A stretch of 64,000 nt of DNA from Gilvimarinus xylanilyticus (GTDB taxonomy: Bacteria; Pseudomonadota; Gammaproteobacteria; Pseudomonadales; Cellvibrionaceae). Position numbers and translations under genes: made by a program. Location: assembly GCF_024195295.1 (NCBI RefSeq), contig NZ_JAMFTH010000003.1:193501-257500 (forward strand). The letters are read 5' to 3'. The notes beneath the pieces were generated by a model. It ran no database searches and was not told the origin of the DNA. It saw only the letters and a program-made list of their open reading frames with translations. This document shows, piece after piece, positions 7,776 to 15,349 of this stretch (positions within the stretch are counted from its first letter, which is position 1; each line of letters opens with the position of its first letter).

Positions 7776-8522
7776 ATGAAAATTCAACTGTTAAGCGACC
7801 TACACTTGGAGTTCGAAGCGTTTGACTATGAGCCCACTGATTGTGATGTTGTGGTACTTGCAGGTGACATTCACATAAAAGACAGAGGCATAAAGTGGGC
7901 GCTAGAAGTGATCCAAGATAAACCTGTTATCTATGTGCTGGGTAATCACGAGTTTTATGGAAAAGCTTATCCCAAGCATATTGATGACATGCGTGAGATA
8001 TGCAAGGGGACCAATATTCATCTCCTTGAAAATGAAAGTATAGAAATTGATGGGGTCAATTTTCTTGGCTGTACGCTCTGGACCGACTTTGCAATTTATG
8101 GCGACCCGAGATTAGCGGGGGCCCAATGCCAGCAACTGATGAACGACTTTCGCAAGATAAGAGTTTCACCAAGATACAGCAAGTTGCGATCAATTGACGC
8201 AGCACTGATACACCGTGAGTCACTCGAATGGCTTGGCAAACAATTGCAATCAAGTGAAGCTACTAAGAGTGTGGTAGTTACTCATCACGCCCCATCAGAA
8301 AATTCCGTCGCAGACCTGCACCGGGGTGATATCGTAACGTCGGCTTATGCTTCTGACCTGGAGAAGTTCATACATCAGCACAACCCAGACCTATGGGTTC
8401 ACGGGCATATGCATAACACTTCATCGTACAACATTGGCAACTGTAAAGTGATTTGTAACCCACGGGGTTATCCGGAAGAGAGAAACCCGGACTTTGATTC
8501 GAGATTGGTTCTAGAGGTATAA
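7776..8522 (+). CDS. Calcineurin-like metallophosphoesterase
   Basis: A 248-residue two-metal phosphoesterase. All family motifs are present in order: SDLHLEF (D8, H10), VLAGDIH, YVLGNHEFY, VVTHHAP and VHGHMH. ATG 7776 is chosen over TTG 7764 because it gives the standard MKIQLLSDLH start and has a purine-rich ribosome site. The substrate cannot be read from sequence; members act on nucleotides, DNA or proteins. It stands alone on the plus strand between umuC and a convergent HAD gene, the first of three unrelated phosphoesterases in 3.4 kb. Cytoplasmic, no signal peptide. Confidence 0.85.
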   Translation: MKIQLLSDLHLEFEAFDYEPTDCDVVVLAGDIHIKDRGIKWALEVIQDKPVIYVLGNHEFYGKAYPKHIDDMREICKGTNIHLLENESIEIDGVNFLGCTLWTDFAIYGDPRLAGAQCQQLMNDFRKIRVSPRYSKLRSIDAALIHRESLEWLGKQLQSSEATKSVVVTHHAPSENSVADLHRGDIVTSAYASDLEKFIHQHNPDLWVHGHMHNTSSYNIGNCKVICNPRGYPEERNPDFDSRLVLEV

Positions 8523-8619
8523 CGGCAGGATCCAAAATCGAAAACCGTCTCTGTACCCCCCTGCGCAGCCTAACGTATTCTGAACACCCATAAATACTGG
8601 CATTATGAGTGGCGCCAGA

Positions 8620-9114
8620 TTATAAGTCATCTACCACAGGATATCTCTCGGAAAAATATTTACGAACCGATTCCCAATCAGGAAACCGTTCCGATCCAAA
8701 GTGAATGAGCTCTCCTTCAAATTGATCCTGCCCTTTGCCCTTTACATTATCATCAATCAAATAATGTCCCTTATTAAGGTTTTTATGGGGCGTGATAATC
8801 AGCTGATTTACGGCTTCAAAGCCCAAGTACTGCTCGACCCAAATTCGTTTTTCACTGTAACAGTGTGGATTTTTAATCGAGGGTGAGGTCAAAATATAAA
8901 CCGAAAAATGGGGATGGTTGTCCAGCCATGCGTAGGTTTCAATCGCACTAGGCATTGGACTCAAGCTCTGGTAAAGGCCGGGTTGACTCTGTGGGTACTT
9001 TAAGTCTGGGTATTTTTCCTGATGAGCTTTATACCCTGCATTGTAATCGCAGAGCACATGATCCATATCAATGTATACAATCTTGTTCTCATTCAATGGT
9101 TTCATAGACATCAT
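8620..9114 (-). CDS. HAD-family 5'(3')-deoxyribonucleotidase-like protein
   Basis: A 164-residue HAD phosphatase. Motif I is YIDMDHVLCDY, with both aspartates of the DxD present. The Thr/Ser motif is ILTSPS, and the acidic motif is YLIDDNVKG. The small cap and length match bacterial 5'(3')-deoxyribonucleotidase-like proteins (NT5C family), which dephosphorylate nucleoside monophosphates. Three ATGs lie close together at the start (9114, 9111, 9105); the first has an AGG about ten bases upstream. It is followed leftward by the convergent metallophosphoesterase, with 97 bases between. No obvious terminator. Function assigned by family. Confidence 0.75.
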   Translation of the reverse strand: MMSMKPLNENKIVYIDMDHVLCDYNAGYKAHQEKYPDLKYPQSQPGLYQSLSPMPSAIETYAWLDNHPHFSVYILTSPSIKNPHCYSEKRIWVEQYLGFEAVNQLIITPHKNLNKGHYLIDDNVKGKGQDQFEGELIHFGSERFPDWESVRKYFSERYPVVDDL

Positions 9115-9240
9115 TTGTCTTTACCTGCCATACGTTTCCGATTCAGCATGCAGCCTTAATCGAGACAAAACCAGATGCAATCTCGCCTAGGAGAATCCTT
9201 CGATGGTGACGAAGCCGAATCGCGAAATACATTTATGGAG

Positions 9241-10854
9241 CTAGAGTTCATCGTCAAAAAGGCTGAAATATGCCAGCACGTGCATATTACCGAAAAGCGG
9301 CAGCAGGGAGATCGCTGCCGCTCTTAAGATATCATTACTATACTCTTCATAACCCAAGGCCTTGCAGATTTCATTCGCTTTAACCTCATCGAGTCCTGAA
9401 AGGACATTGTTAGCTTCAAGCTCACCCAGATTGACTTGAGACTTACCGCCTGGGACATTTTTCCATATGTTCGGACAGAGGTTGTCGACTAAGTAGCCAT
9501 TTTCGTGAACCTTAATCAGGCCTACAAGGCCATAATCAATGTACACAAAAAATATCTTTATATCGTCAACAGGATTATTTACTTCTATATCATGATTGTA
9601 AAAGTCAGGATCGAAACTTCTCTCGCGTATTAGCGTTGGTTGGTAGCGCTCGTATCCGGCTACGTACTTATCTGCCTTAAAGCAATGCCTTAGTAATTTT
9701 TCAAGCTGTCTCTCGCGATATTCATAAGAACCTATTTCCTTTCTAAGCTCGGGTAAGGATCGATCTCCAAGATACTCAAGCTTTTTGAGCATTATGAGTA
9801 GCTCCTGGTCACCCTTATAAGCTTCGCTGTACGCCAAAAACTCTTTGACTTGCAATAAATTTTCGGAGCTATAGTAGACGTCTTTTCGATCATCAATGAC
9901 CACAATCTGATCGATATCATACCCATACTCAGCGTACATTCGTATATCTTTGATGATTCTGCTGCCACGAAAAGTCAGGTCCTCGCGTGTCTTGATGACA
10001 GAGAATTCGGCCAGTTCTATGCCGCACAGAGGCAGCACTCGATCAATGTATTCTCTCGTCGCGGTTGTGCAAATAGCCAGGTCATAGCCCATAGCCTGAA
10101 CCGCAGCAACGAATAGCTGAAGGTGGGGTCTTGGATAGGTTTTAGCTGGCAAGTCATCGAACGGGTGCACACCACCCGACGGGAGTAGCTCAAGGTAACT
10201 TTCGGCCGTTAATTTAGACCCACTTGCGAGAGCGATTTCCGCATCGTAGGCATGCGTACTCAGCAAAGTATTATCTACGTCGAGCACCAAAAGTCTTGGC
10301 TTTACAACATCATCTGTGGAGTTTTTCTCTTGCTCCGACGAAGCAGACGATGTGTGGAGAGCTTTAATGTCCAATTGGTCGCCAGCCAGGACTTGAAGCT
10401 TCTCATTAAGGGGTTCCAGAGTTATGGCCGCAATGGCTAAAACGTCGTCCTCGTCCACTTCGAATCCAATACGCAGGCAGTCACGCTCCAGGTCCAGCGA
10501 ATCAAAAAAAGGGAAGCGAAACTGGTTTTTTACATGATTATCGCTCAGTAAAGTGCGGCCTTCGGAATACTCACTCCATACTCGAGGGCAAAGATTGGTG
10601 ACCACTAAGCCCTCGGGAGTGGCGTCTATGGTTCCCACAAGGCCGCATTCTATGTAGACCAAGTACTGCTTGATGGCCTGAGTATCAACTTTGTGGATAA
10701 AGTGCTTATCGGCGTAAGGAGAAGTAAGAATTTTAGGCGCAAAAAGGGGAGGCTTATTTAGGTACTTCTCTGCTCTGAAGCTATTCTGAAGAAGCTCATT
10801 CAGCTGCTTTTCACGAATCACTTTCGAGTCATCTATCTTAGTGTCCTGACTCAC
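9241..10854 (-). CDS. FCP1-like HAD phosphatase between two copies of an unrecognised domain
   Basis: A 537-residue protein. The centre (~186-360) is a HAD domain of the FCP1/NIF phosphatase type: LLVLDVDNTLL (D192, D194, T196), CTTAT (~262-266), Lys302 in RIIKDI, and VVIDDR (D321, D322). The flanks are an internal duplication. Residues ~15-165 (KQLNELLQNSFRAEKYL ... YLVYIECGLVG ... NLCPRVW) and ~380-535 (RQLEKLLRHCFKADKYV ... FFVYIDYGLVG ... NLCPNIW) are clearly related to each other and to nothing I recognise. The HAD residues are intact, so phosphatase activity is likely; the target is unknown. It starts two bases after the XRE gene stop, so the two form an operon. Confidence 0.7.
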   Translation of the reverse strand: MSQDTKIDDSKVIREKQLNELLQNSFRAEKYLNKPPLFAPKILTSPYADKHFIHKVDTQAIKQYLVYIECGLVGTIDATPEGLVVTNLCPRVWSEYSEGRTLLSDNHVKNQFRFPFFDSLDLERDCLRIGFEVDEDDVLAIAAITLEPLNEKLQVLAGDQLDIKALHTSSASSEQEKNSTDDVVKPRLLVLDVDNTLLSTHAYDAEIALASGSKLTAESYLELLPSGGVHPFDDLPAKTYPRPHLQLFVAAVQAMGYDLAICTTATREYIDRVLPLCGIELAEFSVIKTREDLTFRGSRIIKDIRMYAEYGYDIDQIVVIDDRKDVYYSSENLLQVKEFLAYSEAYKGDQELLIMLKKLEYLGDRSLPELRKEIGSYEYRERQLEKLLRHCFKADKYVAGYERYQPTLIRERSFDPDFYNHDIEVNNPVDDIKIFFVYIDYGLVGLIKVHENGYLVDNLCPNIWKNVPGGKSQVNLGELEANNVLSGLDEVKANEICKALGYEEYSNDILRAAAISLLPLFGNMHVLAYFSLFDDEL

Positions 10855-10856
10855 GG

Positions 10857-11147
10857 CTAACCTCTTGGAGATAATCGGGCAGAAAACGTTTCTTCATCCC
10901 CGAAGAGTAGATCAAGCTCATGAAGCTGAGGAAAACACTGCTCTCCATTGACACATGAAAGCTCAAAATTGGCAAAATTGAGATAAGTCAATAGATCACC
11001 AATATCACCATCAAAGCGCCCATTTTCGATCGCGGATAAAGTGCTACACTCCAGCCCGGTCTTTTCAGCGAGATCCGAAAGCGTGAAACAATTTTCGTTA
11101 CGGTATTGTTTGAGAACCACGCCTATTCGAAAAAGCCCCAGATCCAT
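10857..11147 (-). CDS. XRE-family helix-turn-helix regulator
   Basis: A 96-residue HipB-like DNA-binding protein. Residues ~10-55 (LKQYRNENCFTLSDLAEKTGLECSTLSAIENGRFDG) fit an XRE helix-turn-helix, with the recognition helix at CSTLSAIENG. The C-terminal ~40 residues are unassigned. It is the first gene of an operon with the HAD double-repeat protein, and its stop is two bases before that start. An excellent inverted repeat (11242-11267) lies upstream and is a candidate for its own operator. A regulator and effector pair in this layout recalls toxin-antitoxin and defence modules, but the pairing is inferred only from arrangement. Confidence 0.75.
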   Translation of the reverse strand: MDLGLFRIGVVLKQYRNENCFTLSDLAEKTGLECSTLSAIENGRFDGDIGDLLTYLNFANFELSCVNGEQCFPQLHELDLLFGDEETFSARLSPRG

Positions 11148-11241
11148 GAACCCACCTCGTTAGTCATCATGTGCACTTTCGATATTGAAAAAGATAAGCT
11201 GATTTGTCAAAGCTTTAATCGAATCTTTTCGCTCTTAACAC

Positions 11242-11267
11242 GTTTTGTCAGAATATTGTGACAAAAC
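11242..11267. promoter_or_regulatory. Perfect 9-bp dyad, probable XRE operator
   Basis: GTTTTGTCA at 11242-11250 and TGACAAAAC at 11259-11267 form a perfect inverted repeat with eight bases between. It lies between the divergent XRE gene and the MbcA/ParS-like gene. A further TTTGTCA half-site occurs at 11205-11211. Spacing and symmetry suit a dimeric XRE repressor controlling one or both genes. The identity of the bound protein is inferred. Confidence 0.5.
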
Positions 11268-11386
11268 TGTTAGATGATTGCTGGCTCAGCGCGCTGATTA
11301 TCAGACACACTTACCTGTATTATCATATTGATTTAAGCTACAAATTATTTTTATCAGATATCGATGGACAGTAGGGTCATTTAGCG

Positions 11387-11692
11387 ATGAATCGAGCAGC
11401 GGAAAATATTCTTACACGATGGGGCATATCACCCTCCGATCAAAGGCTGATACTGGGCGTTCCCGAAAGCGAGAACGCATACGAAGAGAAAGGAGAGTAC
11501 ATCATCGCGATCGATGATGCGCTAAAGCGCCTATTCGAAAACCCCAAAAACATCGATCAGTTTATGACCATGAAGAACTACAATCCGCCTTTTTGCGGAT
11601 TGCGGCCTATCGACTTACTGCTAAGCGGAGATATCAGAGACTTCAAAAAAGCCTGGCTAGCGATCAATGCTGTGGCACGAGGACACTTATAG
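11387..11692 (+). CDS. MbcA/ParS/Xre-type antitoxin C-terminal domain protein, orphan
   Basis: A 101-residue protein. Its C-terminal half (ALKRLFENPKNIDQFMTMKNYNPPFCGLRPIDLLLSGDI) matches the toxin-binding domain (formerly DUF2384) of MbcA/ParS/Xre antitoxins, where PPFxGxxPxDLLLSGD is the hallmark. The usual N-terminal HTH is reduced to about 30 residues (LTRWGISPSDQRLILGVP). These proteins normally neutralise a RES-domain toxin encoded next door. No RES gene is present; the next gene is tnsA, over 600 bases away. It is transcribed toward the Tn7-like module. It may be a solitary antitoxin, a captured relic, or the gene beside the transposon target. Confidence 0.7.
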   Translation: MNRAAENILTRWGISPSDQRLILGVPESENAYEEKGEYIIAIDDALKRLFENPKNIDQFMTMKNYNPPFCGLRPIDLLLSGDIRDFKKAWLAINAVARGHL

Positions 11693-12297
11693 CCCAAAGA
11701 GGGCTTAAGAGTTAGCTTGATAGTGCTCGAGTCACAGGGCAATAGCCGAGCAAGCATTCCCCGGGGCGCCCCTTGAGTTCCTTCGCTCGCTATCATCACG
11801 TTTCACTAAGAGAATATTTTCCCGTCATATCCCGAGATCAACGTACAGTCGAACACAAGCCTCTCCGAAACATCACCAATAACTGATGTCATAATGGACG
11901 GATTTAGGGTTTGGATTCCGCCAACCCTAACCTATCTTTTCAAGATAACTCGTCCGCATTAGATCGCAGAAAGGGGCAAATCCCATTGATCATTCATTAG
12001 GTAAAGAAAAAATTTTAAAAAAAATAAAAATAATTTTTACGCTACTTTCTATACAACTTTTATTAACAAATACAAATATTTTAAATTTCTACAACTTCTA
12101 AATCCCTGATTTTTCTAAGGATTCAAAAAACGAGCCGGAAATAATTGGAGGCAACATTTATATAAAAACATGTATATTATTGATTTTATTGATATTTTTC
12201 AATATTTTAGACTTGGCAATTCCAAAAACAATCGCTATTCTAAGTTTCGTCGACCACACATATTTTTTACAATGCATCAGATATTTCGGTGACGATA
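11693..12297. other. Non-coding region left of tnsA, probable transposon end
   Basis: About 600 bases without a gene. The left half contains a compact foldable segment (11896-11955, listed separately). The right half, from about 12000, is extremely AT-rich, as expected for the end and promoter region of a Tn7-like element next to tnsA. I looked for a TGT terminus with a matching 5-base duplication at the other side. Candidates at 11887 and 12171 have no partner, so the exact end is unresolved. Confidence 0.5.
11896..11955. other. Three-stem foldable element, possible structured RNA or protein site
   Basis: GGACG (11896-11900) pairs with CGTCC (11951-11955). Inside lie two further stems. TTAGGGTT plus GG (11904-11914, one bulged T) pairs with CCAACCCTAA (11921-11930). 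TATCTT (11933-11938) pairs with AAGATA (11942-11947). Together they make a closed three-way junction of 60 bases. It could be a small RNA, a transposon-end structure or a binding site. I do not recognise a known RNA family. Confidence 0.4.
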
Positions 12298-13104
12298 ATG
12301 GCTAAAAAGTTAAGGGGTGTTTCAGTTGAGCGGCAGCAAAAGTGGTACAAAAATCACGTCGAAAGTTTTATTCGTGAAAGTTATGAGCCTTATTTTCTCG
12401 TGCAGGATATACCCTCAAGCGGCATAAAAGTTAAAACTCGTTATTTCTCTGACTCAAACCGTATTGTTCACCTTCTCTCTATGAACGAGATGTTCGCGTA
12501 TCAGATGATTTCCTGGAATCCTGACATCGTTGAGTGCTATGAGCAGTTCGCTATTCCCATTGAAGAAAGTGTCGCCATTGCGATAGAGCTCGGAGTCAAA
12601 CACCCGCTGCATTCGGACACGCAGGTTCCTGCAATTCAGACAATCGATTTCGTATGCATCCATAAGGACGGCGAGATGAGTGCCATCGCAGTAAAGGAAC
12701 ATTCTGCTTTGGATAATTTTCGAACCCAGGAAAAGTTAGCCATTCAAGAAGCGTACTGCCAACTAAATGACATTAAGTTCACGATCTTAGACTCAAGCAC
12801 TTTAAAGAGTCAGCAGTGCGAAAACCTAGAGCGCCTTAGTCGCCATGCGACGTTAGACAAAGAGCAAGAGTTATTTTTCGACGATTGGCTATCAAATTTT
12901 GTAGGAATTCTTTCTGATGATCGCCACGAGCGGGTGGCCAATGTTCTAAAAAAATCGGCTGACATGATGGGATTTGAGTACGCACGGGCAGCCAATCTTT
13001 TTTACCACGCCATCTGGACCACTAGGCTATCCTTTGAGTGGACGAAGCCACTAGTACTAGAGGCAGCCGCATCTGATTTAAAACTTTTCCCAGCTCATGA
13101 TTGA
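12298..13104 (+). CDS. tnsA: TnsA-like endonuclease of a Tn7-like transposon
   Basis: A 268-residue relative of Tn7 TnsA, which cuts the 5' strands at the transposon ends so that, with TnsB, the element moves by cut-and-paste. Alignment by eye holds over the whole N-terminal domain: VQDIPSSG, the catalytic Glu64 in HLLSMNEMF, Asp117 in QTIDFV and Lys133 in AVKEHSA (Tn7 Glu63, Asp114, Lys132). ATG 12298 is chosen because GGTGA lies five bases upstream and it gives the Tn7-like MAK start; GTG 12289 has no ribosome site. It overlaps tnsB by eight bases. As in Tn7, it is the gene next to the presumed end. Confidence 0.9.
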   Translation: MAKKLRGVSVERQQKWYKNHVESFIRESYEPYFLVQDIPSSGIKVKTRYFSDSNRIVHLLSMNEMFAYQMISWNPDIVECYEQFAIPIEESVAIAIELGVKHPLHSDTQVPAIQTIDFVCIHKDGEMSAIAVKEHSALDNFRTQEKLAIQEAYCQLNDIKFTILDSSTLKSQQCENLERLSRHATLDKEQELFFDDWLSNFVGILSDDRHERVANVLKKSADMMGFEYARAANLFYHAIWTTRLSFEWTKPLVLEAAASDLKLFPAHD

Positions 13105-15340
13105 CTCAAAATCTACCGCACTCAGTCGAGAGTTTCGGCTACAAAAAGTCGTCTCACCTTCTCAGGATCTTGAAGACTTTCCAGAAATCGGAGGGCACAA
13201 ATTTCGGGAGGCTTATCTTGCCGTTTTTTTGGATTATAAGGCAAATCAGGTTTTTTTGATCAACCTACATAGCACCGCCAAGTTCCCAATATGTGTTCCG
13301 TTAGATGAGCTATGCAACGCTATCGACCGATGCGATCTAGAACTTTCGGACTTGGGGTTGGACACCAGGGTCACTCTTCCAGAGGAGCAGCTGCCAGAAG
13401 GCTACATAAAGAAAATGAATCTGCGATTTCGAGACATCGAAACATTAGTCCGAGACTTGTCGACGACACTACGTAGTAGCTATGGAGACGGCATTTTTGA
13501 AGAGGCAATGAAGCGATCCGGGCGATCCCGTCAGTACATTTATGACACATTCTACTCATACCTGAGAAGCGGCCGCCGCCTCCAAGGGTTAGGCCTTCCG
13601 CAAGGAAAGGACGCGAACCGAGTTCCTAAGAAACGCTCAATCCTTGTGAAGCAAGGAGCTCCGAACAAGGACATTGCTCGGGGTAAGATTCTTAACGATT
13701 CTGACTATAAGGCGTTTGATGCCGCGAGAAGACTGTACTCGAAAACATCAGGAATGAGCATAAAGAGATCCCTAGAGATCATATGGCGCAAGCGATATTT
13801 TAAAACACGCACATCGAACACTTTGATCGAAAAACAGCGTACCGGTGAGAACTATAGTACTGAACTCTTACCTCCTGAAGAGCGGCCGAGCCATGGCCAA
13901 TACTACTACTGGCTAAAAAAGTATTATGGGGGGTCTATACCGAAGCGAGATAGAAAAAAAAGTAACGCCACCGAGTATGATGCCAATCTTCGGGGCAGGC
14001 CAGGAGATGCTTACACCCACTTAGTAGCACCCGGGGAGTGCTATGTGCTAGATGAAACACCCTTTGACGAAGAGCTTGTCAGTGCTTTTGATCCCACGCG
14101 TTCGACCAAGATTGGAAAACCAACTCTTTACTTCGTACGAGACATTTTCACTCGAGCGATCGTCGGGGTTTACATTACGACTCAGAACCCCAGTTATGCC
14201 ACAGTGAAAGAAGCACTTTTTTGCGCTGTGCGCGAGAAGTCCGACTTTCTCAAAGAGATCGGAATACCCATGGACCCGAAAGAGTGGCCTATGGCCGGAG
14301 TGCCACAAGCGATTTTTGTGGATAGAGCAGAATTTCACAATAGATTGAGCGAAGGGCCGCTGATGGACCTCCCCATTACAGTGAAATTTGCTAGGGCCGG
14401 ACGGGGTGATGACAAGCCACTCGCCGAAACCATTTTCAACGTTTTTAGCAAGTTTATGCAAGGAGTCAGTTCCGCCCATCAAACGAAGTCCCAAAGGGAT
14501 ATTGCATTACAAGTTGCACGGAAGAAAGCGTGCTTGACAATCAGCGAGCTGTATTACATCGCGTCAATTTACATTAGGCATTACAACAATACCCATTTAA
14601 TTGAAGACTACCCTTTAACGCGAGAGATGGTAAGGGATGGGGTCAAACCCATACCCAGGCAGATATGGGAATGGGGTAGCGTGTACCGGCCCAGCGGATT
14701 TGTTCAGATCAGTGAATCTGAGTTGTATCTCAAGCTTCTTGAGGCCGGCGAGGTGTCGGTGCATAAGGACGGTCTCCTGCTGCTAGGGTCGGGGCTCAGA
14801 TACAACTGCGCATGGACGCTTGAGCAGGGTCTCCAAGACCGGCGACCACATGGCAACAGTGCCGTTAAGTTTCCATGTCGGCTTTTTCGAGGATTAGTCG
14901 ATCTCATTTTTGTCTCTACTGCCGAAGGTCTAAAACCAGCCACACTCGATGCGCGGGATCAGCGCTTTACCGGGCTTAGCTTCGTAGAGGTACACCATCA
15001 ACGTGAGTCAGAGCGCAGTGACTATGCGGACCTCAAAGAAACAAGTCTGAGGAGCAAGGTTTTTCTCGATGACCTCATAGAGACGACCGTCAACTCCGCA
15101 CGATCAGTCCAAATTAAGGCACCAGTCCCTAAGCTTGGCAAGATTAAGGAGCAGCGGATGTTCGAGAGCACACTGGAGCTAGTGACTCAACAATATCGGT
15201 TTCTAAACGCCGCTCGAGAGCAGTTCGGCATAGGTCTTTCGGATACATCTGAGACGCCATACGAGGAAGTGCCCCGGAACGAGTTTGGCGAAATTGGAAC
15301 TCATGAATCGCACGAAGAACTCGACGCATTCAACCAGTAG
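13097..15340 (+). CDS. tnsB: TnsB-like DDE transposase
   Basis: A 747-residue Mu/Tn7-type transposase that binds repeated sites at the element ends and cuts and joins the 3' strands. The catalytic triad is D319 in CYVLDETPF, D409 in FVDRAEF and E444 in DDKPLAETIF. The 34-residue gap between the last two is the same as in Tn7 TnsB. The N-terminal ~300 residues are helix-turn-helix rich and presumably read the end sites. The C-terminal part has a beta-barrel region (~540-620) and a charged tail that in Tn7 contacts TnsC. It overlaps tnsA and is nine bases from tnsC. No frameshift or missing catalytic residue. Confidence 0.92.
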   Translation: MIDSKSTALSREFRLQKVVSPSQDLEDFPEIGGHKFREAYLAVFLDYKANQVFLINLHSTAKFPICVPLDELCNAIDRCDLELSDLGLDTRVTLPEEQLPEGYIKKMNLRFRDIETLVRDLSTTLRSSYGDGIFEEAMKRSGRSRQYIYDTFYSYLRSGRRLQGLGLPQGKDANRVPKKRSILVKQGAPNKDIARGKILNDSDYKAFDAARRLYSKTSGMSIKRSLEIIWRKRYFKTRTSNTLIEKQRTGENYSTELLPPEERPSHGQYYYWLKKYYGGSIPKRDRKKSNATEYDANLRGRPGDAYTHLVAPGECYVLDETPFDEELVSAFDPTRSTKIGKPTLYFVRDIFTRAIVGVYITTQNPSYATVKEALFCAVREKSDFLKEIGIPMDPKEWPMAGVPQAIFVDRAEFHNRLSEGPLMDLPITVKFARAGRGDDKPLAETIFNVFSKFMQGVSSAHQTKSQRDIALQVARKKACLTISELYYIASIYIRHYNNTHLIEDYPLTREMVRDGVKPIPRQIWEWGSVYRPSGFVQISESELYLKLLEAGEVSVHKDGLLLLGSGLRYNCAWTLEQGLQDRRPHGNSAVKFPCRLFRGLVDLIFVSTAEGLKPATLDARDQRFTGLSFVEVHHQRESERSDYADLKETSLRSKVFLDDLIETTVNSARSVQIKAPVPKLGKIKEQRMFESTLELVTQQYRFLNAAREQFGIGLSDTSETPYEEVPRNEFGEIGTHESHEELDAFNQ

Positions 15341-15349
15341 GAAAAAATC

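Noticed and set aside
11883-11900. Hammerhead ribozyme core near CTGATG
   Set aside because: The required CUGANGA is not met (CTGATGTC), and no GAAA and cleavage triplet are arranged correctly.
11887-12173. TGT termini at 11887 and 12171 as the exact transposon end
   Set aside because: The five bases before each (ACTGA, AAACA) do not follow any ACA terminus in 19.35-20.35 kb, so there is no supporting target duplication.
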